Positions 16,762 through 20,344 of a stretch of DNA of 20,344 nucleotides are shown piece after piece. Within the stretch, counting starts at the first letter, position 1. The number at the start of each line of letters is the position of its first letter. A program made the position numbers and the translations under genes. Where the stretch lies: assembly GCA_024704765.1 (NCBI GenBank), contig JAKMXF010000114.1:1-20344 (forward strand). Reading direction: 5' to 3'. Origin of the DNA: Oopsacas minuta. Taxonomy: Eukaryota; Porifera; Hexactinellida; Lyssacinosida; Leucopsacidae. The notes beneath the pieces were generated by a model. That model ran no database searches, was not told where the DNA came from, and worked only from the letters and a program-made list of their open reading frames with translations.

Positions 16762-17377
16762 CTGAAACAAAGTGTGTGTATTTGAAATGGTTACAATTTG
16801 TTTATTCAACTCTAAATGTTGTTATTTGTTTGTAATTTCTCTATTTAGTATTTATATTTTATTTATCTGTGCTTTTATAAATTTATTAAAACACGGTCAT
16901 GGCCGTTTATTATAAACCAATTTGTTGGCCCAAATAAATCATTTTCATCAGATTTTCATTAAATGCTAGGTTACTTCCTTATATGGCGATAATATGATTC
17001 CATTTCTAGAAATTTAGAGGTGTAAGCCATTTGTTGTTAATTTTTTGGAACAGGTGTTTTTAGGGTAATTTGAACATACTGAATCCAAAAATCACTCTTC
17101 CAAGCTGAAATATGACGTAATGACCGTCAAAAATTACTTTGGAATAGCGGCTGTTGGGCTAATTTTCTTAGGCAACACAGAAATATCTCAGGAATGTGGC
17201 AACCAAATACTTTATCACAGCTATATTTATCTTGCTAGCTCCCAAGACTACAAAATCATATTTTGACTGAGGTATTATAAGAGGTAATATTTCGCGGTCC
17301 AGACGGTCCATGGAATTACCGGTACGCTGCAATACTGAATTATACTTATATCCCATCAACCAATGGGTCGGTTAATG
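16762..17377. other. No gene recognised
   Basis: AT-rich DNA upstream of the NHL pseudogene. Exons for a RING or B-box were looked for by eye on the minus strand and not found. Confidence 0.4.
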
Positions 17378-17449
17378 ACTAATTTACATCTCTCTGAGGT
17401 TGACAGGACTCAGCGTTAAGTCCTGTCAACCTCAGAGGTGTAAATTAGT
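17378..17449. repeat. Long, near-perfect hairpin
   Basis: The left arm at 17378-17410 (ACTAATTTACATC, then CTCTGAGGTTGACAGGACT) pairs with 17419-17449 around the 8-nt loop CAGCGTTA. One 2-nt bulge and one mismatch are the only defects in about 31 bp. It lies about 175 bp downstream of the stop of the family B' gene. It could be a young foldback insertion or a transcribed hairpin. Confidence 0.85.
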
Positions 17450-17622
17450 TGTATGTATTTATGTGCATAGTTTGTAAACTATCTACAAAAATTCCATGCA
17501 ATTGTTAGTGAACCTGGGGTATCACAAAATATTTTACAAATATATATGCAACTACAAGACATATACAGCAGAAGAGCCTCTAAGTATAAGACTTAACTAA
17601 ATCAACTTTTTTGTTCAGCTCA

Positions 17623-18565
17623 CTATTTCAGATCCTCTGCAGTGCCTGAAGCACCGGTCTGCGCATCTTGTTTCGTGCTAGCTCTCCTATTTTCTGCTTC
17701 CCTCTTCTGTCGTTCTGTATCATTACCAAACATTTCATCAAATTCTTCCCCCTGCATGTTGTTAATTAGGATTTGTAGTATCATCAATAGCACAATTCTT
17801 CTTATTTCTTCTTCTTCAGCTTTTTCGTTCTTCAATCTTTCCATTTTCATCTATATCTTTCACCTTATCCAAGATCCGAGGTGTGCACACCATACCTTTC
17901 CTTTGAGTGCGGATACTTTCGATCGTACCAATCAGTCTATTTGTTATAACTTTGTAGTAGAATGCGTCTTTCGATAAATTGGAAATACACATCCAATTCT
18001 GTCTTGCCCTGCCAATGATTTTGTTCTTGAAAATATCAAGTTGATCATTTTCAAGTTCACTATTAATTAAGCGTTCTTGCTTCTCATAGGAGTAGATGTC
18101 CTTCTCGCCTTTTTTCTGTAACCTTTGATCAACCTTAGTGAACACAGGTATTACGTAGTCATAGAAATGTTCATGTTGCATAAATTCTGCAAACATTTCA
18201 AAGTGTTTAACCAGTTCTCTCCCGATTCGTTCAGCTGAACTTATCACAAACAGAAATGCATCTACACCATCTTTAGCTTGATAGAAAGCTTCAGCTAGGT
18301 CCTTCTTGACTTCTTCGCTACTTCTAAAGTCTCCAAATCCTGGAGTGTCGATAATCCTTAGAGTACGACCATCTGCTAGACTGGTACACTCACTCATGTT
18401 CTTTGCTGTTACTCGTGACATATTGTCTGCAGCTTTAAATACTTCTCTCTTCAGTAGAAAGTTTCCAAGACTGCTCTTTCCTGCACCCATTTTCCCAACC
18501 AACATAACTGTATAATTGTCGTAATCTTTCTTTCTGGCGACTGTACCTCCGTGTTTGTTACCCAT
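17623..18565 (-). pseudogene. Family B' AIG1-like GTPase with a one-base frameshift
   Basis: This is a paralog of the gene at 979-1998, about 80 percent identical in the G domain. The start MGNKHGG keeps the candidate myristoyl Gly2. G1 GKMGAGKSS (24-32), G3 DTPG (73-76), G4 TKVD and G5 CISN are all intact. The first frame ends at a TGA at 17818-17816 after 249 residues. The expected C-terminal part (LKNEKAEEEEIRR, then a hydrophobic helix, then EEFDEMFGNDTERQKR) continues in another frame to 17623. The alignment to B shows one extra A in the A4 run (T4 at 17844-17847 on the plus strand). It may be a sequencing error, an allele or a young disabling mutation. If real, a truncated 249-residue GTPase without its C-terminal helix would be made. 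Confidence 0.85.
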
Positions 18566-19223
18566 TTTGTTGAGGGCTATTATAGCTATTAGTTAGAATC
18601 AGACTTTTAGACGAAATATTATTATGTATATACAGTAAATATCTGTTATAACAAAGTGATTGTTACCCTATAGCTTGTAAGCAAGGTTGCAACCGAATAG
18701 TTCAGTATTCGGTTAGGCTACTATTCATGAATACTGATATTCGGTTTGAGCGGTTTCAACCTTGCTTGTAAGTAATAAATAGCATTTACCCTCTTACAAT
18801 GAAATGAACCCGAGGTCCCGATACCGTGCGTTATATGGAGAGTTTACTGTACGTATGTCGAAATTGGATTGAAGGGAATTTAGAAAACAGAAGGATTTTC
18901 TGCGAATTAAATTAGAAAAACTATATCTTGAAATTATAATCATATCCTGGGCTGTAGGATATTACACTTTTACTCGTATTTGAGAGGTAAATTAATCCCT
19001 GAGTAAATTCATGTGGTGTATAGTTTGCAAATAATTTCATCAACTTGGCCTCTTTATAAAATTATGGTTATTGAATCGCAAAATATATATTTCTCCTGAC
19101 CCATGAGTCTGGTTTGCACACAGTTACAATAAATCTACTATACAAATTACTAACTATAGTTTGCATACTGTTTGTAATACATTTTGCTGTCAAAAGATAT
19201 ATGTTAGTGTGCAAGGATACTCT
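18566..19223. other. A'-B' intergenic spacer with MITE insertion
   Basis: It is 658 bp long against 358 bp in the left pair. The 217-bp MITE at 18633-18849 explains most of the extra length. The remaining sequence shows no clear gene and no obvious homology to 621-978. Confidence 0.55.
18633..18849. mobile_element. pogo-like MITE (217 bp) with nested foldback
   Basis: Ends CAGTAAATATCTGTTATAAC and, inverted, CAGTAAACTCTCCATATAAC are flanked by TA on both sides (18631-18632 and 18850-18851). Inside, GCAAGGTTGCAACCG near 18680 and CGGTTTCAACCTTGC near 18751-18765 form a second inverted repeat around copies of TATTCGGTT. That is, a foldback inserted in the MITE, or its core. It interrupts the A'-B' spacer. 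Confidence 0.75.
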
Positions 19224-20344
19224 TCAAGGTTGAAATTTTTCCTTTTTCCCTTTTTTCAACGGAGGTTCTTTAGTAAGAAATAGTTTACTAAATTTTTTAT
19301 TGCACAGTTTCCTACCTTTTTTGTCCTGACACATTTCCTGAACTAACTTAATTAACTCTTCTCTATTGAGTTGCTGAATATGGTCAAATTCATCATCTTC
19401 TGCCCCAAAATCCATATTCGGTATTCCACTAATCGTATTAGCACGCATCTTTCTATCCGCGAGGTCAGAGGTATTGTCATCTGTATCATGATGATTGGAT
19501 TTGAATTCTTTCATTTCAAATGATGTAACATTTGAATTTTCACGATTAGATTGTGTGAATGGATGCAGACTAACTATATTATTCCCTTTGAATAATTTTT
19601 TATGGTTGCTCATAGGTAGTTGATGACATTCTCTATGATTGTCCTGCAATTCAACGGATTTTTTAGGGTAAGGTATGCTAGTATTCGAATCAGTTTCCGT
19701 TTCAGATAAATAGCCATTAAATCCGTTAAATCGATAAATGGAAATTATTCGGTCTTTAAGGTCGAATAACAGACGATATTTATCTGCTTGATCGATACAA
19801 CTAACGTAAAGACATTTGTTACCAGTTCGATCGATTATTCCTTTCACTTTCTCCATACCTCGCATTGCTATCTGTGATTCCAGCTTAGCAACTCTCTCTT
19901 CAAACGTGCTACATCCATTCAGTTCATCGATTGTTGTGAATACAATTACAGTTCTCTTCCACATTTCTTCTTTATCCTTGAAATACAATTCTGAAAACTC
20001 TTCCAGTTCATCAATCAATTGTGAGATGATTCTTTCATTTGACTTTATCAAGAGAAGGAAGATACTCACTCCTCCCTCATCATTCACACCTTCTATTAAT
20101 CTGTTCCAGTGTTCTTCCAGTTGTGGAATTTCAAAACCACTACACATGCCTGGAGATTCGTGGATTCGTACTTTAGCCATTTCTGATTTGCTTTGTATAT
20201 CAATGGTTTCAGCATAGAACTGTTGAGTAGACATTGAGTCTACACCTTTCAACTGATTGTTCTTAGTTAGATATGAAAGTAATGTAGTTTGTCCACAACC
20301 ACTCTTTCCAAACATCAAAATGTTCACTAAACCTGTTTCATTTC
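19224..20344 (-). CDS. Family A' AIG1-like pseudo-GTPase, 5' end cut by window edge
   Basis: The frame is open from the window edge to the stop at 19224-19226. Numbered from Met at 20327: the G1-like loop GKSGCGQTT is at 7-15 (Gln13 in place of Lys), the G3-like ESPG at 57-60 (Glu for Asp), the G4-like TTID at 131-134, and the G5-like VSCID near 174. The layout LLLIKSNERIISQLIDELEE is typical of the AIG1 switch/helix region. A variable Ser/Asn/Asp-rich linker (about 205-310) follows. The conserved tail is FDHIQQLNREELIKLVQEMC followed by a Lys-rich end. The Met at 20327 is internal, because upstream codons NETGLV match the copy at 4523, whose 3' end overlaps this one. Nucleotide binding is doubtful. 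A regulatory partner of the neighbouring B' GTPase is a plausible inference. Confidence 0.9.
   Translation of the reverse strand, partial: NETGLVNILMFGKSGCGQTTLLSYLTKNNQLKGVDSMSTQQFYAETIDIQSKSEMAKVRIHESPGMCSGFEIPQLEEHWNRLIEGVNDEGGVSIFLLLIKSNERIISQLIDELEEFSELYFKDKEEMWKRTVIVFTTIDELNGCSTFEERVAKLESQIAMRGMEKVKGIIDRTGNKCLYVSCIDQADKYRLLFDLKDRIISIYRFNGFNGYLSETETDSNTSIPYPKKSVELQDNHRECHQLPMSNHKKLFKGNNIVSLHPFTQSNRENSNVTSFEMKEFKSNHHDTDDNTSDLADRKMRANTISGIPNMDFGAEDDEFDHIQQLNREELIKLVQEMCQDKKGRKLCNKKFSKLFLTKEPPLKKGKKEKFQP
20215..20344 (-). repeat. 130-bp overlap with 4827-4956 (inverted)
   Basis: This is the reverse complement of 4827-4956 with a single mismatch. It ends exactly at the window edge, so it is probably an unmerged contig overlap inside the A gene. 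Confidence 0.9.

Noticed and set aside
17844-17847. Programmed ribosomal frameshift in B'
   Set aside because: A run of four A with no slippery heptamer or downstream structure; B has no such site. An indel or sequencing error is simpler.
1-20344. CRISPR array, tRNA, rRNA or bacterial operon signals
   Set aside because: No regularly spaced repeats, no tRNA-like cloverleaf noticed by eye, and splice sites, tetraspanin and MITEs indicate an animal nuclear genome.

Overview
This is a metazoan nuclear contig. Base composition is AT-rich, introns are short GT-AG introns, there is a tetraspanin and coiled-coil/NHL (TRIM-like) genes, and foldback and pogo-type MITEs are abundant. A sponge or another early-branching animal fits best, but the species cannot be proven from the sequence. 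Two single N gaps, at 4957 and 9718, split the window into three pieces: 1-4956, 4958-9717 and 9719-20344.

Piece 1 carries the 3' half of an AIG1/GIMAP-like gene (family A, 3-620 +). It is followed head to tail by a complete, canonical AIG1-like GTPase (family B, 979-1998 +). Then come about 2.4 kb of repeat-rich non-coding DNA and the 5' half of another A gene (4523-4956 +), cut by the gap. Piece 2 starts with the 5' end of a third A gene (5229-4958 -), then an intronless tetraspanin (8030-7248 -), a roughly 540-bp foldback element and one candidate orphan exon. Piece 3 starts inside the coiled coil of a TRIM-like NHL gene (9719-10891 +). It continues with a nested MITE, a multi-pass membrane RING protein (11772-12527 +), three small spliced genes that I rebuilt from splice signals (12713-13243 +, 13395-14762 -, 15164-15548 -), and a decayed coiled-coil/NHL pseudogene (15631-16761 -). 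It ends with a second A-B pair on the minus strand: B' (18565-17623, one-base frameshift) and A' (20344-19224, cut by the window edge).

The most interesting content is the A-B pair. B has intact GTPase motifs. A looks like a pseudo-GTPase: Gln replaces the P-loop Lys, Glu replaces the Asp of DxxG, and TTID replaces T/NKxD. The two genes keep the same order and orientation in both units although the DNA between them has diverged. This is a candidate active/inactive GTPase module in a family whose animal members (GIMAPs) work in immunity. The function here is inferred.

The scaffold order is doubtful. The last 130 bases of the window (20215-20344) are the reverse complement of the 130 bases directly before the first gap (4827-4956), with one mismatch. 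The simplest reading is a dovetail overlap: piece 1 continues into the reverse complement of piece 3, giving one complete A gene and a tandem A-B A-B array. The apparent palindrome around 4957 would then be two direct copies of an A 5' flank placed in the wrong orientation.
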